A stretch of 6,269 nucleotides of DNA. It comes from Thiomonas sp. (GTDB lineage Bacteria; Pseudomonadota; Gammaproteobacteria; Burkholderiales; Burkholderiaceae_C). Within the stretch, counting starts at the first letter, position 1; each line of letters begins with the position of its first letter. The position numbers and the translations under genes are program-made. The notes beneath the pieces were generated by a model. The model searched no databases and was not told the DNA's origin. It worked only from the letters and a program-made list of their open reading frames with translations. The DNA is taken from contig JAQTVS010000168.1 in NCBI GenBank assembly GCA_028706735.1, positions 1 through 6,269 on the forward strand. Direction: 5' to 3'. Below, in pieces: positions 1 through 5,425 of this stretch.

Positions 1-1
1 C

Positions 2-445
2 GCTGGTTTTACTCTGCTGGGGTTGCTGGTGGTGCTGGTACTGATGGCCATGATGACCGGATTGGCCATTCCGCTGATCTCCGCCGGTACGCCTGGCGCG
101 CAGATCAAGGCTGCCACCCGGGAGTTGCTGGTCGGGCTGAGACAAGCGCGCGAGCAAGCCATCGTGACGAGACAGCCCGCCGCGATGACCATCAATGTCG
201 ATGATCGCAGGTTTCAGATTTCTGGCGACAAGCGAGCATTCCAATTGCCCGGCAAGTTGCAGATCGGGCTTTTTGTCGCTGCGGTCGAAGACAACGGCAA
301 GTTGGGGTCTTTCGTTTTCTACCCTGATGGAAGTTCCACGGGCGGTAGGGTGGCGGTATCGCTCGATGGGCAGACAAACACCATCGATGTCGACTGGCTG
401 ACTGGCGTGGCCCGCCTTCTGGATCAGCATGAAACCACGCGCTGA
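2..445 (+). CDS. gspH: Minor pseudopilin GspH of the type II secretion system (5' partial)
   Basis: The reading frame is open from the window edge, so the true start and most of the leader lie upstream; 147 residues are visible. They begin with A-G-F-T-L-L followed by a long hydrophobic helix (LLVVLVLMAMMTGLAIPL). This is the class III prepilin signal: the prepilin peptidase would cut between Gly and Phe, and the helix anchors the protein before assembly. A charged amphipathic helix (REQAIVTRQ) and a beta-rich C-terminal domain follow, as in GspH/FimT proteins. GspH is a minor pseudopilin near the tip of the periplasmic pseudopilus. The residue at mature position +5 is Gly (codon ggg), where pseudopilins other than GspK normally have Glu. 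The 3' end overlaps the longest gspI frame by 17 nt. It could instead be called a FimT-like pilin, but the gspIJK neighbours favour GspH. Confidence 0.88.
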   Translation, partial: AGFTLLGLLVVLVLMAMMTGLAIPLISAGTPGAQIKAATRELLVGLRQAREQAIVTRQPAAMTINVDDRRFQISGDKRAFQLPGKLQIGLFVAAVEDNGKLGSFVFYPDGSSTGGRVAVSLDGQTNTIDVDWLTGVARLLDQHETTR

Positions 446-893
446 AATGTTGCCCTCCAGAGTTTTTACAAGGCCTTCCCTGCGACCGGAAATGCGGCTT
501 CGCCGAATGCCGTCGTCCCCATCCATGCGCGGATTTTCTCTGCTCGAAGTGCTCGTGGCCTTTGCCATCCTGGCCTTGACCTTGGGTGTGCTGTTGAACA
601 TCTTCTCAGGGGGGTTGCGCAACCTCGGTGATGGCCAGCACTACACCCGCGCCGTGCTCGATGCACAGTCCAAACTTGCTGAAATTGGCGTTTCGCAGCC
701 GCTGGCGCCGGGCGAGATCTCCGGCGAAATCGACGATGTCTATCGCTGGTCGGCGCGCATCAGCCCGCTTGCCCTGTCGCCCGGGGGGCTGGTCACGCTC
801 TACCAAGTTGACCTCACTGTCAAATGGGGCGAGGCAAGCGCAGCGCGCGCCGTTCGCCTTCAGACCCTCAAGATCGGCCCGCCAACTTCATGA
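429..893 (+). CDS. gspI: Minor pseudopilin GspI of the type II secretion system
   Basis: The product is up to 154 residues. The prepilin motif R-G|F-S-L-L-E is at residues 34-40, and it is followed by a hydrophobic helix (VLVAFAILALTLGVLLNIF) and a short beta-rich domain with the pattern typical of GspI. Phe+1 and Glu+5 are both present. GspI is the minor pseudopilin that nucleates the GspI-J-K tip complex in the periplasm. The start is uncertain. ATG 429 overlaps the end of gspH and has only a weak GGA at 421-423 before it, and it would give an unusually long basic leader of 35 residues. In-frame ATGs also occur at 447 (one base after the gspH stop), 492, 507 and 525. Position 507 would leave a normal 9-residue leader and a 128-residue protein, close to the usual GspI size. 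None of these starts has a good ribosome binding site, so translational coupling to gspH is likely. Confidence 0.9.
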   Translation: MKPRAEMLPSRVFTRPSLRPEMRLRRMPSSPSMRGFSLLEVLVAFAILALTLGVLLNIFSGGLRNLGDGQHYTRAVLDAQSKLAEIGVSQPLAPGEISGEIDDVYRWSARISPLALSPGGLVTLYQVDLTVKWGEASAARAVRLQTLKIGPPTS

Positions 894-1564
894 AGCAAAA
901 GACCCACGTCACGCAGCGCGGCCTGACCTTGCTGGAAATGATGATCGCCCTGCTCCTGCTGAGCATGCTGCTCATGCTGTTGTTCGGCGGTTTGCGCCTG
1001 GCGTCCAGTAGCTGGGATCGGGGCAGCGCCTTTACTGACCAAGTCTCTCAGATGCAACTGGTCGAGAACTTCATGCGCCGCGAAATTTCTCAGGCCGCAG
1101 CCTACCGCCTGCAACAAGATCCTCAAGACCCGAAAGCGGTTTTGCTGGGCTATCAGGGCAGCGCCAAGCGCCTGCGTTTTGTCGCACCCATGCCACAGGC
1201 TGCCGCCAAGGGCGGCTTATATGTCCTGACCTTCGGGCTGTCGCAGCAAGAAGGGGGCCAGCAGGCACTCACCTTGTGGCGCGAGCCGACTGACAAGGCC
1301 GGCTCCCCATCGCTGGCAAACCCGGAAAATGAAGCCGCCGATGCCCCCGTCATTTTGGCGCGTCATGTGTCGCACCTCGAGTTTTCCTACTACGGCGTAC
1401 CTGCGGGTAGCACTCAGCCCGCAACCTGGCTTCCTGACTGGCCGGACAACCAAAACGCTCCTCAGCTCATCAAAATGAAAATCGCGTTTGATGGAGGCGC
1501 CAGTTGGCCAGACCTCGTCGTGGCGCCGCGCGTGGACATGGCCGCAGCGGCAAACGTGCGATGA
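890..1564 (+). CDS. gspJ: Minor pseudopilin GspJ of the type II secretion system
   Basis: The product is 224 residues. The leader MKQKTHVTQRG (1-11) is followed by L-T-L-L-E, so the mature protein would begin with Leu instead of the usual Phe, and Glu+5 is kept. The hydrophobic helix runs to about residue 36 and leads into G-L-R-L-A-S-S-S-W. A larger beta domain with the GspJ-like segment VSHLEFSYYG lies in the C-terminal half. GspJ joins GspI and GspK in the pseudopilus tip. ATG 890 was chosen because it overlaps the gspI stop as ATGA and gives a normal leader. The frame is also open from ATG 824, but that start would run 70 nt into gspI and put 33 residues before the cleavage site. The 3' end overlaps gspK as ATGA, so the pseudopilin genes are probably translated in series from one mRNA. 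Confidence 0.92.
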   Translation: MKQKTHVTQRGLTLLEMMIALLLLSMLLMLLFGGLRLASSSWDRGSAFTDQVSQMQLVENFMRREISQAAAYRLQQDPQDPKAVLLGYQGSAKRLRFVAPMPQAAAKGGLYVLTFGLSQQEGGQQALTLWREPTDKAGSPSLANPENEAADAPVILARHVSHLEFSYYGVPAGSTQPATWLPDWPDNQNAPQLIKMKIAFDGGASWPDLVVAPRVDMAAAANVR

Positions 1565-2469
1565 CCGACAATTCGGCTCTTTGCCCCCAAACCCGGCAGC
1601 ACGGCATTGCACTGATTCTCGTGCTCTGGGTTTTGGTGTTGCTCACCATTATTGCGGGCAGCTTCGCCTACAGTGTGCACAGCAGCACTCAGATGGCCGC
1701 AAACGCCATCGAAACAGCCAAGGCGCAGTCTCTCGCCGATGGTGGAGTGTCTCGTGGCATATTCGAACTGCTGAGCGGGCAGGCCGCGCCGACAGCCTGG
1801 AAGGCCAATGGGCAGACGCACCTGATGCAGCTAGACGGCCAGGATATCGCCGTGACCCTCACCGACGAATCCGGCAAGATTGACCTCAACGGCGCACCTG
1901 CGGCCCTTCTCACCAGCATGCTGCAGTCCGTCGGCGTGGATCCCGATCATGCCGCGTTGCTTGCGCAAACATTGGTCGGCTGGCGCGCCCCGCCACCCAC
2001 AGGGGCGGGCTTGCAGCCCCAGCTAGGCGCCCTCGCCGCACATGGCCCTTTTCGCAGTATCGAGGAGCTGCAACAAGTGCCTGGAGTGACGCCGCAGCTC
2101 TTCCAGCGTCTCGCCCCTTTGGTCACTGTTTACACCGGGCAGCCAGGCGTCAACACGCAAATCGCTTCTGAAGCGGTGCTGCAAGCTCTGCCAGGAGTCA
2201 GCCCCGCAATCGCCAGCGCGTATGCACAGCAGCGGGCGGCCCTGTGGCAAACCAAGCAGGCCGTCCCTTCCTTGGTGCAAGCGGGCACTTACAACGTAGC
2301 TGCCCTTTCGGGTGTCGTCAGCGTGCTTGCCCAAGCAAGCCTGGCCAACGGGGTCGGTTTTTCCCGGGAAGCCGTTGTTCGGATCACCGGCCAGCCAGCG
2401 CAGCCCTATCAGATTCTGTCTTGGCGCGAGGTTTACCCGGCACCGACCCCGGCCGACTCCCCAGGCTGA
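1561..2469 (+). CDS. gspK: Large tip pseudopilin GspK of the type II secretion system
   Basis: The product is 302 residues. The prepilin-like signal H-G|I-A-L-I-L-V-L-W is at residues 14-23. There is no Glu at +5, which is normal for GspK, the pseudopilin that caps the filament. The hydrophobic helix runs to about 34. Conserved GspK features follow: SLADGGVSRG near 57-66, T-D-E-S-G-K-I-D-L-N at 101-110, and two helix-hairpin-helix-like segments, one with FRSIEELQQVPGVTPQLFQR (164-183) and one with LQALPGVSPAIASAYAQQR (207-225). GspK caps the GspI-J complex and is thought to control pseudopilus length. Its start codon overlaps the gspJ stop as ATGA. After LLAQTLV (133-139) the sequence reads GWRAPPPTGAG, where I would expect an acidic DWxDxD-type stretch. 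The assignment is firm; only that loop is unusual. Confidence 0.93.
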   Translation: MTDNSALCPQTRQHGIALILVLWVLVLLTIIAGSFAYSVHSSTQMAANAIETAKAQSLADGGVSRGIFELLSGQAAPTAWKANGQTHLMQLDGQDIAVTLTDESGKIDLNGAPAALLTSMLQSVGVDPDHAALLAQTLVGWRAPPPTGAGLQPQLGALAAHGPFRSIEELQQVPGVTPQLFQRLAPLVTVYTGQPGVNTQIASEAVLQALPGVSPAIASAYAQQRAALWQTKQAVPSLVQAGTYNVAALSGVVSVLAQASLANGVGFSREAVVRITGQPAQPYQILSWREVYPAPTPADSPG

Positions 2470-2484
2470 GGCGGCGCCAGATTC

Positions 2485-2500
2485 GCGGCCTGTAAGCCGC
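2485..2500 (+). other. Small hairpin between gspK and gspL
   Basis: GCGGC at 2485-2489 can pair with GCCGC at 2496-2500 around the loop CTGTAA, 16 nt after the gspK stop. No T-run follows, so it does not look like an intrinsic terminator. It could mark an mRNA processing or stability point between the pseudopilin and platform genes. A five-base-pair stem in GC-rich DNA can also arise by chance. Confidence 0.25.
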
Positions 2501-2517
2501 AAGCAAGCTCGGCGGTC

Positions 2518-2529
2518 AAGGACTTCTTG
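2518..2529 (+). promoter_or_regulatory. Possible Shine-Dalgarno site with TTG start for gspL
   Basis: AAGGA at 2518-2522 lies four bases before a TTG codon (2527) that is in frame with gspL. This is the best ribosome binding site near gspL, since the ATG at 2596 has none. If used, it adds 23 residues (MSESIQYTSTFGGSLPPAFT and three more) that look like no conserved GspL N-terminus I know. It supports an alternative start but does not prove it. Confidence 0.3.
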
Positions 2530-2595
2530 AGCGAATCGATCCAATACACTTCCACATTTGGCGGAAGTCTCCCGCCCGCATTCACCAACTCCCTG

Positions 2596-3912
2596 ATGGC
2601 AACAACCTCCCCTCGTTCGGTCGATATTCGGCAAACGCTTTCCGTGCAGTGGCGCGTCTTTCTCAATTGGTGGGGCGCTGAACTAGCAGCGCTTCTGCCG
2701 ACCTCATGGCGGTCCGGAGAGATCGACCCCTTCGAGGCCTGCCTGAGCAGCGTCGATGAAGGCGTTTTCTCGGTGCGTCGGCATCAGGGCGGGCGTTGGG
2801 TTGAAGTCGCTCGCAAAAGCCTGGAGGCAGGCGACTCTCGCACGCAACAGCAGGCCATCCATGCGGTGCTCAAGGCGGCCCATCTTCGGCCTGATCAGCC
2901 TTACCTGCTGGCGCTGCCGCCCCGGCAAGTGCTGCGTAAAGAAATCGCCCTGCCTCTCGCTGCAGAAGAAAACCTGCGAGCAGTCCTTCAATACGAAATC
3001 GATCGCTACACCCCGTTTCGGGCTGACCAGGTTTATGTGGATTACCGTGTGCTGCACAAAGATGCCGCCTTGGGAAAAATCACCCTGCTGGTTGGGGTGG
3101 TGCCGCGCGGGGTTGTCGATCAGGCTGTGCAAACCCTGCGCCAAGGGGGTCTCAAGCCAGCAGCGGCCGTCACGCTAGACGATCTCTCGCCAAACGTCGC
3201 ACCGCTCAACTTTTTGCCAGACGCCGCGCGGCCCAAGCGCAGCCTGCGTCTGAGCAAAGCCAATATGGCGCTCCTGGCGCTGGTGGCCGTGCTCGGCGTC
3301 GCCGCCATTCTGTTTCCCATCTGGATCAAGCGCGAGGCATCCATTCAGCTGATTCCTGTCGTGGAACAGGCAGACAGGGCCACGCAGAAAGTCGAACAAC
3401 TCCGCGACCGCGTTCAGGCTGTGCAACAGACCTACAACCTGCTCAGCGAAAAGAAGCGCATCCAACCATCGGCCATCCTCCTGCTCGATGAACTCACCCA
3501 TCTCCTGCCCAAAGACACCTGGGTGCAGCAGCTCAATCTCAACGGCAACACCCTGCAGATACAGGGCGATACCGGATCGGCCTCCAAGCTCATCGGCTTG
3601 ATCGAGAATTCCCGCGTGCTCAGCGGCGCCAGCTTCACCGCCCCACTGACCAAAGGCGCAGGCGAAAACACCGAGCATTTCCAGCTCAGCGCGCAGGTCG
3701 ATACCGCCTCTCTGGTGCCAACGCAGGCCCAGGTGCTCGCTGCCGTTAAGGCAGCGCCTCCCCAGCCAGTCGCGTCGCAACCCGCCAAGCCTGCTGTGCC
3801 CGCAAGCGCTGCGGCCTCTGCCCCCGTTTCCGCCGCAAGCGCGGCAAACCCGGCAAAAGTGCCCGCCGCCAGCGCGCCTAAATCCGCCTCCTCTGCACCC
3901 AAAACCCCATGA
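2596..3912 (+). CDS. gspL: Inner-membrane platform protein GspL (PilM/PilN-like) of the type II secretion system
   Basis: The product is 438 residues from ATG 2596. A cytoplasmic part (1-222) contains a PilM-like region at about 108-150 (E-I-A-L-P-L-A-A-E-E-N-L from 116, then R-Y-T-P-F). A single membrane helix follows (about 224-245, MALLALVAVLGVAAILFPIW). Next come a predicted coiled coil (about 256-290) and a PilN-like periplasmic domain with L-P-K-D-T-W-V-Q-Q-L and a GENTEHFQLSAQV strand. The last 65 or so residues are an Ala/Pro/Ser-rich tail that looks disordered. GspL binds the GspE ATPase in the cytoplasm and GspM in the periplasm, passing assembly force to the pseudopilus. The gene is the first after the only gap in the upstream block. 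An in-frame TTG at 2527 with a better ribosome binding site would lengthen it to 461 residues. The stop overlaps gspM as ATGA. Confidence 0.87.
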   Translation: MATTSPRSVDIRQTLSVQWRVFLNWWGAELAALLPTSWRSGEIDPFEACLSSVDEGVFSVRRHQGGRWVEVARKSLEAGDSRTQQQAIHAVLKAAHLRPDQPYLLALPPRQVLRKEIALPLAAEENLRAVLQYEIDRYTPFRADQVYVDYRVLHKDAALGKITLLVGVVPRGVVDQAVQTLRQGGLKPAAAVTLDDLSPNVAPLNFLPDAARPKRSLRLSKANMALLALVAVLGVAAILFPIWIKREASIQLIPVVEQADRATQKVEQLRDRVQAVQQTYNLLSEKKRIQPSAILLLDELTHLLPKDTWVQQLNLNGNTLQIQGDTGSASKLIGLIENSRVLSGASFTAPLTKGAGENTEHFQLSAQVDTASLVPTQAQVLAAVKAAPPQPVASQPAKPAVPASAAASAPVSAASAANPAKVPAASAPKSASSAPKTP

Positions 3913-4499
3913 ACCTCACCCTGGCTCCCATGACGCCCAGGCAAAGCCGACTCCTGGCCCCTCTGTTGCTGCTGGCCGTGTTTGCCCTTGGCGTGGCCGC
4001 TGTGGCCATTCCCGCCCTGCAGCTCAACGCTCACTATCAATCGGCCATTGACCAACGTGTCGATCGCCTCACCCGCGAACAGCGCATCATTTCCATGGCG
4101 CCCAAGCTGCAGCAGCAAATGCTCGAACTGCAACGCCTCAACCCGGCGCGGTTCTATCTGCGTAACCCCAACCCTGTCCTTGCTGCTGCCGAAATTCAGG
4201 AGGACGCCAAGCGCCTGATCGACGCCAACGGCGGCAAGCTTCTCAGCATGAACATTCTCCCGCCCAAGGACGAAGACCAACTCACCCGCGTTGGCATCAA
4301 CGTCCAGCTCACCGGCGGGCTCGATGGCGTGGAAAAGCTGCTCTACGGCCTAGAAACCGCCGTCCCCTACCTGTTTATCAACAACCTCAACATCCGCTCC
4401 ATCAACGCATACATCCCGCCTAATGCGGCTGTACCCCCCTTGCAACTTCAGGTGCAGTTCGATCTCACCGGCTATGTGCGCAAGAAGGGGGCGGCATGA
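3909..4499 (+). CDS. gspM: Inner-membrane platform protein GspM, subtype b (PilO-like)
   Basis: The product is 196 residues. A short cytoplasmic N-terminus (1-14) is followed by one membrane helix (about 15-38, LLAPLLLLAVFALGVAAVAI) and a helical/coiled-coil linker (about 42-78). The periplasmic ferredoxin-like domain starts with RFYLRNPNPVLAAAEIQ (81-97), a stretch typical of the T2SS protein M subtype b family. The segments LTGGLDGVEKLLYGLETAVPY and LFINNLNIRS fit the PilO/GspM fold. GspM pairs with GspL in the inner membrane and stabilises the assembly platform. There is no Shine-Dalgarno site before the ATG. The start overlaps the gspL stop as ATGA, so it is probably made by coupled translation. 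The length and topology are normal for the family. Confidence 0.87.
   Translation: MNLTLAPMTPRQSRLLAPLLLLAVFALGVAAVAIPALQLNAHYQSAIDQRVDRLTREQRIISMAPKLQQQMLELQRLNPARFYLRNPNPVLAAAEIQEDAKRLIDANGGKLLSMNILPPKDEDQLTRVGINVQLTGGLDGVEKLLYGLETAVPYLFINNLNIRSINAYIPPNAAVPPLQLQVQFDLTGYVRKKGAA
4485..4490 (+). promoter_or_regulatory. Strong ribosome binding site for the gspN/C-like gene
   Basis: AAGGGG lies inside the last codons of gspM, five bases before the ATG at 4496. It is the clearest Shine-Dalgarno site in the window and fixes this start. It suggests that the N/C-like protein is initiated independently as well as by coupling to gspM. Confidence 0.6.
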
Positions 4500-5167
4500 G
4501 TGCACTTCAGATCAATGGGCAAAAACGTCTGAGCGCACTATTGCTGATTGGCGCGGCGGCACTCGTCGGTCTTCTGGCCTATGAGGCGCAGCAGGGCATC
4601 GCCCTGCGAGACAGTGTTTTGGCCCTCAAAACCCGCTCATCGGCCACGCCTCCCGCATTGAAGCTTGAGCCGCCGTTTCAATTGCAAACACTGTCAACCT
4701 ATTCGCCCATTACCGAGCAGCCCCTGTTCGTGGCCTCACGCACCCCCACCAAGCAGGATGCAACGGCAACTGCCTCCCCGCCGCAGCAATTTGAGCTCAC
4801 CGGCATAGCGCAAACCTCAAAAGAGTCCGTCGTATTGCTGCGCGATGCCAAAACCGGCAAAACCGAACGGCTGAAAACGGGCGAAAAGACCAAAGACGGC
4901 CTGGCGCTCGATTCCGCCAAGCCAAACAGTGCGACGATCGACCAAAGTGGGGAGAAAATCACGCTGGACCTGAATGTCGCCTTGAGCGGCAATCGCCCTG
5001 TGGTTCCAGCGCAGCCGCCTAAACCTGCGTCCGCAGCCAAGCCTGCGCAAGCGCCGCTCCCCACTCCAGTGGATAAAAAAGCAAGCGCAGCCAAACCCAC
5101 GGCCGATTCTGGGTTGGAGCAACTCAACCTGCAGAGGGCAAAGCAAGGGCTGCCGCCATTGCAGTGA
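4496..5167 (+). CDS. gspN: T2SS protein N / GspC-like inner-membrane protein linking the platform to the secretin
   Basis: The product is 223 residues. It has a short basic N-terminus, one membrane helix (12-29) and a linker that contains Y-S-P-I-T-E-Q-P-L-F (69-78), a stretch that precedes the HR domain in GspC/GspN-type proteins. A small beta domain at about 98-162 (FELTGIAQTSKESVVLLRDA, then GKTERLKTGE) resembles the HR domain of GspC, which binds the N0 domain of the secretin. There is no PDZ domain. Residues 168-205 are an Ala/Pro/Lys tract, and the protein ends with a short motif, LEQLNLQRAKQGLPPLQ. In Xanthomonas the gene in the same place (xpsN) encodes the partner of the L-M complex. 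The gene overlaps gspM as ATGA and is the last before gspD. The symbol gspN rests on position and general form; gspC would be an equally fair name by function. Confidence 0.75.
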   Translation: MSALQINGQKRLSALLLIGAAALVGLLAYEAQQGIALRDSVLALKTRSSATPPALKLEPPFQLQTLSTYSPITEQPLFVASRTPTKQDATATASPPQQFELTGIAQTSKESVVLLRDAKTGKTERLKTGEKTKDGLALDSAKPNSATIDQSGEKITLDLNVALSGNRPVVPAQPPKPASAAKPAQAPLPTPVDKKASAAKPTADSGLEQLNLQRAKQGLPPLQ

Positions 5168-5168
5168 T

Positions 5169-5198
5169 GCGCGAGCACCAGCAAGCGCGCCGTTTTTT
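5169..5198 (+). terminator. Weak candidate terminator after the gspN/C-like gene
   Basis: GCGCG (5169-5173) can pair with CGCGC (5186-5190) around a 12-nt loop, and six T residues follow at 5193-5198. The position, two bases after a stop codon, fits a transcription end. The five-pair stem and wide loop make it weak, so it may be partial or not functional. Confidence 0.25.
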
Positions 5199-5302
5199 GG
5201 GCGTACCAGAGCTGGACTCTTTGCTGATGGCCATATGAGGTTGATCATGTCGCATTGGGTCAGTAGCCAAGGTTCGTCAACGATAATGCACGGATTTAAT
5301 AC

Positions 5303-5402
5303 CCAGTGCCACACGCCCATTGCAAGTGCTGCGCTAGCTTGCTGGCCTAGCCAATGACAACCCCACTGCCCCCGTCACCAAAGTGGGGCACTGGCAGCTT
5401 TT
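5303..5402 (+). repeat. Nested inverted repeats upstream of gspD (candidate structured leader)
   Basis: The outer arms are CCAGTGCC (5303-5310) and GGCACTGG (5387-5394). Between them, CATTG (5318-5322) can pair with CAATG (5352-5356), GCAAG (5322-5326) with CTTGC (5338-5342; it shares base 5322 with the previous pair), and CCCCACT (5361-5367) with AGTGGGG (5382-5388). The last pair shares bases with the outer arm, so the two cannot form fully at once. TTTT (5399-5402) follows, 23 bases before the gspD start. No known riboswitch class is recognised. Confidence 0.35.
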
Positions 5403-5409
5403 ATAGATG

Positions 5410-5414
5410 AAGGA
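5410..5414 (+). promoter_or_regulatory. Ribosome binding site for gspD
   Basis: AAGGA lies 11 bases before the ATG at 5426. The spacing is longer than ideal, but it is the only purine-rich site there, and it supports this start, which also gives a proper lipoprotein signal peptide. Confidence 0.45.
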
Positions 5415-5425
5415 TTGCACCAAAT

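Larger units (their letters stand above)
5168..5425 (+). promoter_or_regulatory. 258-bp gspN-gspD intergenic region with a probable gspD leader
   Basis: This is the only long gap in the window, and I see no conserved gene in it. It contains a weak terminator-like hairpin with a T-run (5169-5198), a TATAAT-like GATAAT at 5282-5287 without a convincing -35 box at 17 bp, and several inverted repeats packed into 5303-5397, just before the gspD ribosome binding site. It probably carries a separate promoter or control element for gspD. That is inference from the gap and the structure. Confidence 0.4.

Noticed and set aside
824..889. N-terminal extension of gspJ from ATG 824
   Set aside because: It would overlap the gspI coding end by 70 nt and place a long leader before the cleavage site; ATG 890 has the ATGA overlap and a normal leader.
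2023..2634. Minus-strand open frame of 203 codons opposite the gspK end and the gspK-gspL gap
   Set aside because: It has no recognised domain or ribosome binding site, and most of it lies opposite the conserved C-terminal half of GspK.
3432..4280. Long minus-strand open frame of 282 codons opposite gspL and gspM
   Set aside because: It lies opposite two well-supported genes, its protein has no recognisable domain, and its composition (Gly, Ala, Glu, His) is what the reverse strand of GC-rich coding DNA gives. The 201-codon frame at 3175-3780 is the same case.
5241..5300. Sigma-70 promoter for gspD from TTGATC or TTGGGT with GATAAT or TTTAAT
   Set aside because: No -35/-10 pair has both good matches and 16-18 bp spacing: TTGGGT to GATAAT is 21 bp. 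Only the -10-like hexamer is mentioned, inside the intergenic entry.
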